Assembly: GCA_047618505.1 (NCBI GenBank)
Contig: JBLHLB010000047.1
Span: forward strand, 1-18,067
DNA length: 18,067 nucleotides
DNA from: JBLHLB01 sp047618505
GTDB lineage: Bacteria > Planctomycetota > UBA1135 > GCA-002686595
Direction of reading: 5' to 3'
Position numbers and translations under genes: made by a program. The notes beneath the pieces were generated by a model that was not told the origin of the DNA, did not search any database, and saw only the letters and a program-made list of their open reading frames with translations. Each line of letters opens with the position of its first letter. The stretch's first letter is position 1. This document shows, one piece after another, positions 6,518-14,206 of this stretch.

Positions 6518-7861
6518 ATGGATCTGTGCGTTTCAAAATTCGGCGGAGCCGCCCTGGAGGACGGGGCGGCGGTGCGTCGTGTGGCTGACTTGGTGCGCGG
6601 CCGAACGGGCCAGCGGCAGGTCTTGGTGGTCAGCGCGCACAGGGGTGTCACTCAGCAGCTAAGCGCTGCCTGCGACGCCGCTCGCAGCGGCACCCTCTCT
6701 TGGGACGCTTTGCGTGTACGGCACCGGACGATTCTGCGGCAATTGGAATTGCCTAGCGACCTGCTCACCCGTCACCTGCAATCCCTACGGGGCCTGCTGG
6801 CGCACCTGGCGGGAACGGGTTTCGTGGATGCGCGCCAGCGCGACCACGTGCTGTCCTTCGGCGAACGCATGAGTGCACGCGTTGTAGCCGCTCATCTGCG
6901 GGCCAGCGGTGTCCCCGCCACGGCCATCGATGCCTATGACCTTGGCTTGGTTCATCACCCGGACCTTGGGTTCCTGCCGCCGGCGGAGGAGGAGGAGCGC
7001 AATCGTCTGCGCGAACGACTCCTCGGAGTCGTCGGCGTCCCCGTTGTTACGGGCTTCCTGGCACTGAACTCCGGCGGCGACTTGACCACCCTGGGGCCGA
7101 ACGGATCGGACCTCACGGCGACCTGGTTAGCGGAGGCACTCGGGGCCCAGGAGGTGCTGTTGTGGAAACCTGTCTCGGGCATCTATAGCGCGGACCCCAA
7201 ACTAGTGCCGGAGGCTCGACTATTGGAGGAGATCGGTTGGGACGATGCGGCCGTTCTGGCTCTCCAGGGCGCGGCTATCCTGCACCCCGCCGCCGGTGCC
7301 CCCGCGCGTCGCGCGTCGATCCCCGTGCGCGTGCGTAGTGTGTTGGAGCCGTCGCAGACGGGAACACTTGTCAGCGACGAAGTGGCATCGGAAGTGGGCG
7401 TGATCGCGATAGCACACCGTAGAAACGTCGCCTTGGTTGAACTTAAAATCGGCGGAAACGACGGTCAGTCCGTGGCGACCGAGGCACAGGCGCGAGAGAA
7501 GCTCGAAGCCCTGGGTTTGTCGTTGGAGACCCACGGAGTGGAACCGTTGTCGATGCACTCGACCCCTTCGAGTGCGTTCCTACTCATGCCCGAGAGCCCC
7601 GCCCTGGCACCCGCCGCAGGCGAACTCATACGCGCAGGCGCGACGCTCCACCGCGGCCTCAGCGCCCTCTCCCCCGTAGGACGCGGCGTTGAAGTAGATG
7701 GGGAAGTAGATCGGGCCCTAGGGGAGATCTGCGGTCCGGACGCCATACTCTTGCCTCCCCGCCCGGGTTCCCGCGCACGCATCGTGCTTGTGCGACAGGA
7801 GGCTTTGAAATCGACGGCCGTTAGGCTTCACGAACGCCTGTTGGGCTGCTTGACTTGCTAG
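6518..7861 (+). CDS. Aspartokinase-like amino-acid kinase with ACT region, divergent active site
   Basis: 447 residues, the normal length for a monofunctional aspartate kinase, which phosphorylates aspartate as the first step to Lys, Thr and Met. The amino-acid-kinase fold is clear: KFGG at 7-10, VVSAHRGVT with Thr45, SFGERMSA with Glu116, GSD with Asp198, and GIYSADPKLVP at 221-231. The last 150 residues resemble the regulatory ACT pair. Several normally fixed residues differ. KFGG is followed by AA where Ser/Thr and Ser/Cys are usual. The LGRGGSD loop reads LGPNGSD, losing the Arg that contacts aspartate. The W-x-D ATP motif reads WKPVSG (Pro218). GAKxLHP reads GAAILHP (Ala253 in place of the ATP-contacting Lys). 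It may be a paralogue with altered substrate, a regulatory remnant, or still active. The gene shares CTAG with the convergent HEAT gene at its stop. Confidence 0.8.
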   Translation: MDLCVSKFGGAALEDGAAVRRVADLVRGRTGQRQVLVVSAHRGVTQQLSAACDAARSGTLSWDALRVRHRTILRQLELPSDLLTRHLQSLRGLLAHLAGTGFVDARQRDHVLSFGERMSARVVAAHLRASGVPATAIDAYDLGLVHHPDLGFLPPAEEEERNRLRERLLGVVGVPVVTGFLALNSGGDLTTLGPNGSDLTATWLAEALGAQEVLLWKPVSGIYSADPKLVPEARLLEEIGWDDAAVLALQGAAILHPAAGAPARRASIPVRVRSVLEPSQTGTLVSDEVASEVGVIAIAHRRNVALVELKIGGNDGQSVATEAQAREKLEALGLSLETHGVEPLSMHSTPSSAFLLMPESPALAPAAGELIRAGATLHRGLSALSPVGRGVEVDGEVDRALGEICGPDAILLPPRPGSRARIVLVRQEALKSTAVRLHERLLGCLTC

Positions 7862-8855
7862 TTGAATCCTAGGGAGCTGTCCGCATCGAAGAGCCGTTCG
7901 AAGAGGCTCTTGAGCCGCACCCCGGTGTTGCGATCCAGCGCGGCGCGTGCGTCCTCTGCTACGCTCGAATCCCCCAGGAACAGCGTCAATCCCCGCAGTG
8001 CATAGGTGGCGCTAAGGGTAGATCCGGTGGCGACGCGCTCCAGCAGACCAGCGCGTGCCTCCGCAGTTCGCAGGCTGCCCAAGGCGAGAGATGCAACGTG
8101 GATGTCATCTTCATCCACGGTTGAGTTTAGGAAATGAACAATCAAAGGAAGGGCCTCTTTCAAGCGTGATTCACCGAGAGCGGAAAGTGCTCCCTGACGA
8201 GCCGCACCGTTGCCCCGCAACAGGCGTTTAGTGAAGACCAAACCCTCCGCCGGATCCAAGCTCAGATAGGCCTTGAGCGTGTCAGTGATCACCTCTGGTT
8301 CCGGATCCGAGTGATGCAACTTGAGTCGCAGCAGATGCGCCCCTTTTTCGTCGCCGTGATAGGCAATGGTTGTGGCGGCGGCACTGCGTACCGTGGCTTG
8401 CGCATCCGCCATGAGGTCAGCTAGGTGCTTTAGCACAGCCGGGTAGCTTAGGCGCACCAAGGCGAGTCCACAGCGGGAGCGCAGGGGTCCCGCTGTATCC
8501 TCGGGCTTCCCCCAGGCCGCCTACAATTGAATGTGCGACACCCCGCGCAGGAACAGTTCGGGCTCCGCGTAATCAGAGAAGTCTAGGCACTCGGCGATGG
8601 ACGACTTCAGGCGACAACCTGGGTCAGACTTGGATGGATTGACGAAGGCTTCGGCATACAACTGCACAAGGCTATCGTCGAAGCCTGCTATTTTTCGATC
8701 GTTTATGAGCGCGACTGACTGCACCTGGGCGTGGGGCTACCGCTTTGGAGGGCACGCTCTAAAAGCTCTGAGGGATCTGAAACTGCAGGCTCCCTGCGCT
8801 GGCGGGCTAGGTCTTCAACGAGCACTTTCAGGTCATTGCTTGAGAGCTTGCCCAC
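7858..8855 (-). pseudogene. HEAT-repeat protein gene, broken by a frameshift and an in-frame TAG
   Basis: Three consecutive minus-strand segments read as one helical-repeat protein. From the GTG at 8855, 40 codons give SNDLKVLVEDLARQRREP and ELLERALQSGS. At the run of four C (8733-8736) the sense moves one base, continuing PHAQVQSVALINDRKIAGF, then DPGCRLKSSIAE and FLRGVSHIQL to TAG (8521-8523). The same frame continues after it with AAWGKPEDTAGPLRSRCGLA and about 200 more residues of HEAT-like helix pairs to the TAG at 7858. From memory of this family, DPGCxxK, FLRG, an E-x-x-WG segment and DTA lie in this order, and the TAG falls where Glu is usual, so GAG to TAG is the simplest change. One lost C (five to four) would explain the frameshift. 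The rest stays well conserved, so decay is recent or the lesions are sequencing errors. A basic peptide from an ATG at 8920 in a third frame could be the original N terminus. Confidence 0.75.
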
Positions 8856-9114
8856 GGCAGGACTCTAACGGTTTTAGGCGCAATTCCCCCGCGTTGATGA
8901 AGTCTGCGGGGTTTAGGCATCAATCGATCGCAAAGGGGGAAAAATGATCTCGATCGCGCCACCGCATCTTCAAGCACAAGATTCCCAGGTGGTCCAATGG
9001 ACTGTTACGATCGTCTCAGCGCACGATGTCTTCTCCCGACGACCCTTTTCTAGTTAGGCCGTATATCTGGCGCTGCTGCCCCAAACGAGAACAGAAGAGT
9101 GATTGCCCTTGTCC

Positions 9115-9822
9115 ATGCCCCTCTTGAGCGAAACTTCGAAGCCTGGCCTGGCCAGCGAAGATATGTTTCGCGCCACCCACCGGTCCTGGATGCTTGATCG
9201 CATCCAATCCGGTGAACAGTCCGAAGTCATACGACACGTGATGGCCGTCTATTCGCAGCCGTTGCAGGCGTACATAGCCCGCAGCCGTTACGTACGCATA
9301 GGAGAGCCGGCGGAGATCGTAAATGGCTTCTTCGCTAACCGCTTGAGTCAACCAAACTATCTAGAACGATGGCATGAGGATGGGCGACTACTCCGCGACT
9401 GGCTGCGTGTTGGATTGATCTTCTGGGCTCGCGAATTCACCCGGAGGGAAAACAAGCAGCGCGGAATCCCGTCCCTTCCTGATTCGATCATAGGCGAGGA
9501 ACGCGAACCCCACGAGAAGATGCAGAACGCCTTCGCTGCGAACATCACGCGCCTGGCTATGGAGGAAACGGCCGAGGCTTGTCGCGCGGCTGGCCAAGAG
9601 CCTCATTGGCGTGCCTTTTGCCTGCACTACTACGAAGGTCTTTCCTATCGAGCTGTGGGCAGTGAGCTTGGCCTTACTGACACCCAGGCTGAGGTGCGCG
9701 CCCATGCACCGCGCCGTCGTTTCCGACGGGCACTGCGCGGGCACTTACAACGAGATGGTATCGCACCGGAAAACCTGGATCGCGAATTGAAGGCATTGAT
9801 CGATGACCTCCGTCTCAAGTAG
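9115..9822 (+). CDS. ECF-like RNA polymerase sigma factor (Planctomycete type)
   Basis: 235 residues from the ATG at 9115; a TTG at 9103 in the same frame would add four. Region 2 is the helical segment from about 20 to 105, with EIVNGFFANRLSQPNYLERW and RDWLRVGLIFWAREF, matching the GFFA-type region of the large planctomycete ECF families. Region 4 is at about 165-220: FCLHYYEGLSYRAVGSELGL is the first part of the helix-turn-helix and RRRFRRALRGHL its end. The recognition helix (TDTQAEVRAHA) departs from the usual form, so promoter preference may be unusual. It overlaps the kinase gene by 20 bases, an arrangement common in Planctomycetota, suggesting that the kinase controls or shares a pathway with this sigma factor. 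No anti-sigma gene is present. Partnership with the kinase is inference. Confidence 0.85.
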   Translation: MPLLSETSKPGLASEDMFRATHRSWMLDRIQSGEQSEVIRHVMAVYSQPLQAYIARSRYVRIGEPAEIVNGFFANRLSQPNYLERWHEDGRLLRDWLRVGLIFWAREFTRRENKQRGIPSLPDSIIGEEREPHEKMQNAFAANITRLAMEETAEACRAAGQEPHWRAFCLHYYEGLSYRAVGSELGLTDTQAEVRAHAPRRRFRRALRGHLQRDGIAPENLDRELKALIDDLRLK

Positions 9823-12679
9823 TTCAGATGAACGTGCGTCGCTGGATGGCATCCGCACGCGCCTGAAGCTTGCCCTCGGGGACAGATCTCCCCAGGTCAA
9901 TCGGTTAGTGAGCCGCATTGAGGCGACCAGCGGTGTGGACTGGGCCGTGGAAATCCTTGAGCGTACATTCGAGGGCCCCGAGGTGATTCTTGCGCGTGTC
10001 TTGGGCAGTTCAGGGGGAACACCCCAGGCCACGATCCCTGAAGGGGAAGAGGACGCGTGCTCCTTGGTCGACTGCGCTCTTACCGCTGCGCAGTTGGTGG
10101 CCTGGGCAAACCCGCTCGCGACCCAAAAGGTTGCGTGGGTAGAGCAAGGAGGCTTGCCGGCCTCTGCAGCTGCTCTCTCCCCCGACGACCTCATGGACCT
10201 GGCGAGCCTCCTGCCCGAAGGCTGGGCGGAGCTATTTGTGCGCGCAGCGCGAATCTGCCGAGGAGCGACGGAAAGCGAACCGGTGGAATCTGCGCCGCTG
10301 CTATCGGAACTCATCGCTGGCTACCGCCTGCTTGAGCCCCTAGGGCGCGGCTCCTTCGGTGCGGTCTACCGAGCGGTGCAACCGGAACTTGGCCGTCAGG
10401 TTGCACTCAAGCTGCTCCGGCCGGAGGTCTTCTCTGTCGAGGCGGAGCGGCGATTCCTGGAGGAGGGTCGCATTCTCTCGACCCTGTCCCATCCCGGCAT
10501 CGCAACCCTCTACCAGGCGGGCTTCGATCTGCATCTGGGGGTACGACTCCCATTCCTAGCTATGGAGCTAGTGCGCGGCAGTTCGATTACCGATGCCGCC
10601 GACGATGCGAATCTGGATGAGCGTGCACGTGCGCAGTTGTTGGTGCAGGCCTGCGATGCCTTGCACTACGCGCACCAAAATGGCGTTGTGCACCGCGATT
10701 TACACCCGAGCAACTTAATCATCCGCGACGATGGAACCCTGAAAGTCGTCGACTTTGGCGCGGCCTTCGATTCGTCCTCCGATCAAGAGGGTGCTGGTTC
10801 CATCCCGTTGATCGGGTCGATCGCTTACATGAGCCCGGAACAGGCCAGCAGCACCCGCGTAGGCGCCGATGCCCGCGACGATGTCTTTGCCCTTGGTGCA
10901 ATTCTCTTTGAATTGCTCAGTGGGGAAACGCCCCACGAACTCAGTGGACTTTCTCTGAAACAGGCCTTGAAGGTTGTTGCCGAGGACCCGCCGCGACGGC
11001 TGCGAGCAGTGGTCCCCGCGAGCAACGGCGACCTCGACGCGATCTGCACTAAGGCCCTCGCGGGTGGCGCAGCGCGCTATTCCACCGCACGCGCCCTAGG
11101 GGAAGACCTGCGCCGTTTCCTTGAGGGTCTACCGGTCGAGGCAAGACCGTCGAGCTTCGTCTACTCCATGTGCAAGTTGACCCAACGCCACCGGCGCGCG
11201 GTTGCCTTGAGCTGCATGTCCCTAGTGGCCCTCACCACCCTGGGGATAAGCGCGGGTGTCGGCTGGCGGGTGGCAAGCGTACAGGCCAGCGAACTCAACG
11301 AGTCCCACGGGGTCACCCTGCACCTGGTCGAGCGCATGGTGGATTTGACGGTCGAACAGGCGGACAAGTTGAGTTCCAATTGGGATTCGACGGCCTTCTA
11401 CAACACCTGGCTGGACAACCTCGAACCGCTCCACATCGACTCGCAAGAGCTGCGTGCCAAGTACTTTGATCTGCTCGCTCGGCACGCGAGCTTCCAGAAT
11501 GATTTCAACAATGCCCAGGACCTGCGGCGTCAAGTGCTGGAAATTAGGGAAGAGGAATGGATTGGGAGTGCGCCGAGCGAAGAGGACAACCTTCAAGCAG
11601 GCGTGGAGTATTCCATGGCTCTAGTTCGCCTGGGGGATTCCCTTTGGTCACCGATCACGCAGGTCGTGCCGCATGGAGAGACGACGCCGGAGACCGAGGC
11701 CGGAGTCAACGCCGTGCGCAACCTGTTCCTGCAGGCCCGCGACTTGGATCGAATGCTGGCGGAGGAAGACCCCACGCCTACGCTGCTCGACAACCTCGTT
11801 TGGAGCAGCCTTCGACTGTGTGATCTTGAGGCGCACTGTGGGCGCCAGCAGGAAGAGGCGGATTATCTGGCGGATGCCGTTAGGGACATGGAGCGTCTGA
11901 TTGCCCTCGATGGAGAACGCCCCCACAGCAACTACGTCCAGGCCGAGGTTCTCCGACGACAGTTCCTCGAGGCCTTCAACCGCGATGACTTGCACTTGGC
12001 TGAATTGTTGGCGCGCTTGGGACTCAAGCATGCGGAGAAGGCCTTCCAAAAAGAGCGCGACCGTGTGCCGTTCATGCGCGCATACCTGCGTGCGACGGAG
12101 AGCCTGTCGCGCGTGCAGGGTCGGCTTGGAGCCCTGGAGGAGGAGAGTCTACGCGCGAGCTTTGACCGCTTCTTCGTGACGCTGGTGGCAGGCAATACCT
12201 CGGCCGGGAGCTATTCCGAGAAGAGCGGTGAGTCACAGAGACGCGAAGCCACCGCGAGGCAGCACCTTGAGAGCGACAGATTCTATCTGGCGGCGCATTT
12301 CTATGAGCAGGCAGCAGGCGTTTGGCGTCCGACGATCGACGAAGACCCCACGAGTACATCCTGGATTGCCAATCTCCAGGCGGCGCGCCACCTCCAGAGT
12401 GCCTCCGTCGCGCGCCTACTCCTAGGCGATAATGAGACTGCGACCATCCTGGCTTCGGAGGCCACGGCTCTTGTGAAAGGGGTTCGCGATGTTTCTCGAG
12501 GGGGTGAGCTGGAGGGCATCGGCGAGAGTTTGATCCTGAATTCACCCGCAGAGGATCCCTGCGGATTGCTCAGCGATCTGTTGGTCTTGGGAGCTCGGCG
12601 TAGCTTTGATATGGGGCCAACAGAGGTCGCCACCTACGAGCGCCTCCTGAGGATCGCTAAGTCCCAGTGCGGCGACTAA
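9803..12679 (+). CDS. Membrane Ser/Thr protein kinase with C-terminal helical (TPR-like) domain
   Basis: 958 residues. Residues 1-170 are a helical N-terminal part I do not recognise. The protein kinase domain covers about 174-440: Gly loop GRGSFG at 181-186, ATP-binding Lys203 in VALKLL, catalytic Asp299 in HRDLHPSN, metal-binding Asp317 in DFG, and SPEQ in the activation segment. The usual Lys of HRDLKPxN is His301, a substitution tolerated in some kinases, so activity is likely. A membrane helix (AVALSCMSLVALTTLGISAGV) lies at about 468-490. The last 465 residues are Leu/Ala-rich amphipathic helices with the look of TPR or another solenoid, probably outside the cytoplasmic membrane as a sensor. 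The ATG at 9803 lies inside the sigma factor gene (20-base overlap), so translation is probably coupled. Substrate unknown. Confidence 0.9.
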   Translation: MTSVSSSSDERASLDGIRTRLKLALGDRSPQVNRLVSRIEATSGVDWAVEILERTFEGPEVILARVLGSSGGTPQATIPEGEEDACSLVDCALTAAQLVAWANPLATQKVAWVEQGGLPASAAALSPDDLMDLASLLPEGWAELFVRAARICRGATESEPVESAPLLSELIAGYRLLEPLGRGSFGAVYRAVQPELGRQVALKLLRPEVFSVEAERRFLEEGRILSTLSHPGIATLYQAGFDLHLGVRLPFLAMELVRGSSITDAADDANLDERARAQLLVQACDALHYAHQNGVVHRDLHPSNLIIRDDGTLKVVDFGAAFDSSSDQEGAGSIPLIGSIAYMSPEQASSTRVGADARDDVFALGAILFELLSGETPHELSGLSLKQALKVVAEDPPRRLRAVVPASNGDLDAICTKALAGGAARYSTARALGEDLRRFLEGLPVEARPSSFVYSMCKLTQRHRRAVALSCMSLVALTTLGISAGVGWRVASVQASELNESHGVTLHLVERMVDLTVEQADKLSSNWDSTAFYNTWLDNLEPLHIDSQELRAKYFDLLARHASFQNDFNNAQDLRRQVLEIREEEWIGSAPSEEDNLQAGVEYSMALVRLGDSLWSPITQVVPHGETTPETEAGVNAVRNLFLQARDLDRMLAEEDPTPTLLDNLVWSSLRLCDLEAHCGRQQEEADYLADAVRDMERLIALDGERPHSNYVQAEVLRRQFLEAFNRDDLHLAELLARLGLKHAEKAFQKERDRVPFMRAYLRATESLSRVQGRLGALEEESLRASFDRFFVTLVAGNTSAGSYSEKSGESQRREATARQHLESDRFYLAAHFYEQAAGVWRPTIDEDPTSTSWIANLQAARHLQSASVARLLLGDNETATILASEATALVKGVRDVSRGGELEGIGESLILNSPAEDPCGLLSDLLVLGARRSFDMGPTEVATYERLLRIAKSQCGD

Positions 12680-12706
12680 GCCCGGCAACACAGAGCTAGT
12701 TGAGGA

Positions 12707-12724
12707 GCTGGCCGAGGGGCCAGC
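12707..12724. terminator. Hairpin after the kinase gene, weak terminator candidate
   Basis: GCTGGCC-GAGG-GGCCAGC forms a 7-base-pair stem with a four-base loop, starting 28 bases after the kinase stop. There is no T run after it, so it could also be an mRNA 3'-end stabiliser. Confidence 0.35.
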
Positions 12725-12793
12725 GAACGTACTTCGAGGATTTGATAGCGCCCTAAGGACAGTTCCCCCGTGGGGCGCGGGGGTCGGGCGGGC

Positions 12794-12799
12794 TATCCT
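12794..12799 (+). promoter_or_regulatory. Possible -10 box (TATCCT) of mgtE
   Basis: TATCCT in GCTATCCT ends 13 bases before the mgtE ATG at 12813. The preceding 40 bases are extremely G/C-rich and offer no clear -35 box. No Mg2+ riboswitch-like fold is apparent in the 133-base spacer. Confidence 0.35.
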
Positions 12800-12812
12800 G
12801 CGCGCCGGTTCC

Positions 12813-14192
12813 ATGAAGAGCATCAACCAACAAGACCCCGGCGACGGCAGGCGCCTTGAGGACCTCGAGGCAGCGCTGCTGGCAGCCCCCGAGGATCTGA
12901 AGGCTTTCCTGGCCGAGGTGCACCCGGCGGACTTGGCGGAATTCCTGCAGGAGTTGGAGCTCCAGGACGCCCGGGCCATCGCCCGTGTCTTGGATACGGA
13001 GCAGCGCGCCGAGCTCCTGCTCTTCGCCGAGGACATCGTGCGTGAGGAGTTGCTGCAGGTCATGGAGCCGGGCGAGATCGCCGAGGTGGTCCAGGAGATG
13101 CCAGCCGACGAGGCCGTCGACCTTCTGGCCTTGGCGGACGAGGACACGGCGCGTGCCGTCCTATTGCGCGTGGATTATGAGCGCGCCGAGGACCTGCGCG
13201 AGCTGTCCCGCTACGACGCGGAGACCGCCGGTGGCCTCATGACGACGGAGTTCATTTCCGTCCGTGCAGATGCCCGCGTCGCCGACGCGATCAAGGAGAT
13301 CAAGTCCGAAGAAGGGCCAAAAGCTGAAGAGGAACTGGGCGTCTTCGTGGTGGACGACTACGGTCGGCCCTTGGGTTTTGTTTCCGACCGTGAACTGCTG
13401 ACGACGCCGATCCACACGCCCATCACAGAGGTGATGGACGACGACCTGGTCATTGTGCATGCACAGGATGACCAGGAGGACGTGGCCCAGTTGGCCAACA
13501 AGTACGAGGTCTCAGCGGTCCTCGTGGTGGACGAGGCCGGCGTGATGATCGGTGTGATCTCTGATGAGGACGCCCAGGAGGTCTTCCAGGATGAGGCTGA
13601 GGAGGACATTCGCAAGCTGGTCGGAACCTCGGCCAACGAACAGACTCGCATGCCCGTGTTGCAGCGCGTGCGCTATCGCATTCCGCTCCAGGCCTTGACG
13701 GTCCTCGGCGGCCTGGTCACGGCGAAACTGCTGCGCTGGGGTTTTGGATCCGGAGACGGGGCCCTGGACGTCCTGCGCTACTTGCCGATTATCATCGGTC
13801 TGGCTGGCAATGTGGGGATTCAATCCTCGACCATCCTTGTGCGTGCCTTCGCCACAGGTGAAGTCACGCGCGCGCGTGAATTTTCCGTCCTGATCTCTGA
13901 GCTTTCCGTGGGCATGATCATCGGCCTTCTTTGTGGCGCCCTGACTTTTGCCCTCGCCTCCCAGATCGAAGGTGGCGGCGATGCAGGTTACGCCCTGGCC
14001 GGCGCCGTTAGCCTTGCGATCGTAGCCGCGGTTACCTGGGCTTCACTCCTGGGCACTGTGGTGCCCATGGCCTGCGAGCGACTTGGCATCGACCCCGCTG
14101 TCATCGCTGGACCGTTCTTAATCACCCTGAGTGACCTCTCGGGGACCGCGATCTTTGTCGTCGTAGCGAATGCGCTGCTGACGGTGAGCTAG
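12813..14192 (+). CDS. mgtE: Magnesium channel/transporter MgtE
   Basis: 459 residues, the normal MgtE length. The acidic N-terminal superhelical domain occupies about 12-130 (many Asp/Glu, ending ELSRYDAETAGGLMT). Two CBS domains follow: the first from Met143 (MTTEFISVRADARVADAI), the second with ITEVMDDDLVIVHAQ and GVMIGVISDEDA. A linker helix leads to five membrane helices from about residue 288. GLAGNVGIQSSTILVRA (329-345) is the family's conserved pore-region motif, and the final helix carries the conserved LSDLSGT, whose Asp belongs to the ion site. In known MgtE structures the cytosolic domains bind Mg2+ and close the pore when Mg2+ is high, and this protein keeps all the parts. It is a homodimeric inner-membrane channel for Mg2+ uptake. 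The signal peptidase gene follows 14 bases downstream, so the two may share a transcript. Confidence 0.95.
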   Translation: MKSINQQDPGDGRRLEDLEAALLAAPEDLKAFLAEVHPADLAEFLQELELQDARAIARVLDTEQRAELLLFAEDIVREELLQVMEPGEIAEVVQEMPADEAVDLLALADEDTARAVLLRVDYERAEDLRELSRYDAETAGGLMTTEFISVRADARVADAIKEIKSEEGPKAEEELGVFVVDDYGRPLGFVSDRELLTTPIHTPITEVMDDDLVIVHAQDDQEDVAQLANKYEVSAVLVVDEAGVMIGVISDEDAQEVFQDEAEEDIRKLVGTSANEQTRMPVLQRVRYRIPLQALTVLGGLVTAKLLRWGFGSGDGALDVLRYLPIIIGLAGNVGIQSSTILVRAFATGEVTRAREFSVLISELSVGMIIGLLCGALTFALASQIEGGGDAGYALAGAVSLAIVAAVTWASLLGTVVPMACERLGIDPAVIAGPFLITLSDLSGTAIFVVVANALLTVS

Positions 14193-14206
14193 GCGCGCAA
14201 AGTCAC

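Noticed and set aside
8521..8523. Amber codon read as an amino acid
   Set aside because: TAG ends at least eight other genes in this window, including mgtE, the signal peptidase and the sigma factor genes, so it works as a normal stop.
8733..8736. Programmed -1 frameshift at the C run in the HEAT gene
   Set aside because: The upstream codons do not form a classical slippery heptamer (re-pairing would place TAG in the preceding codon), and the gene carries a second lesion. Loss of one C is simpler.
8944..9057. 37-codon frame preceded by GGGGGA three bases before its ATG
   Set aside because: Spacing is too short for a good ribosome site, the peptide has no recognisable feature, and a Shine-Dalgarno sequence would be exceptional among genes here.
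12072..12545. 157-codon minus-strand open frame inside the kinase gene
   Set aside because: Low-complexity Arg/Ser/Pro composition, antisense to a continuous kinase frame.
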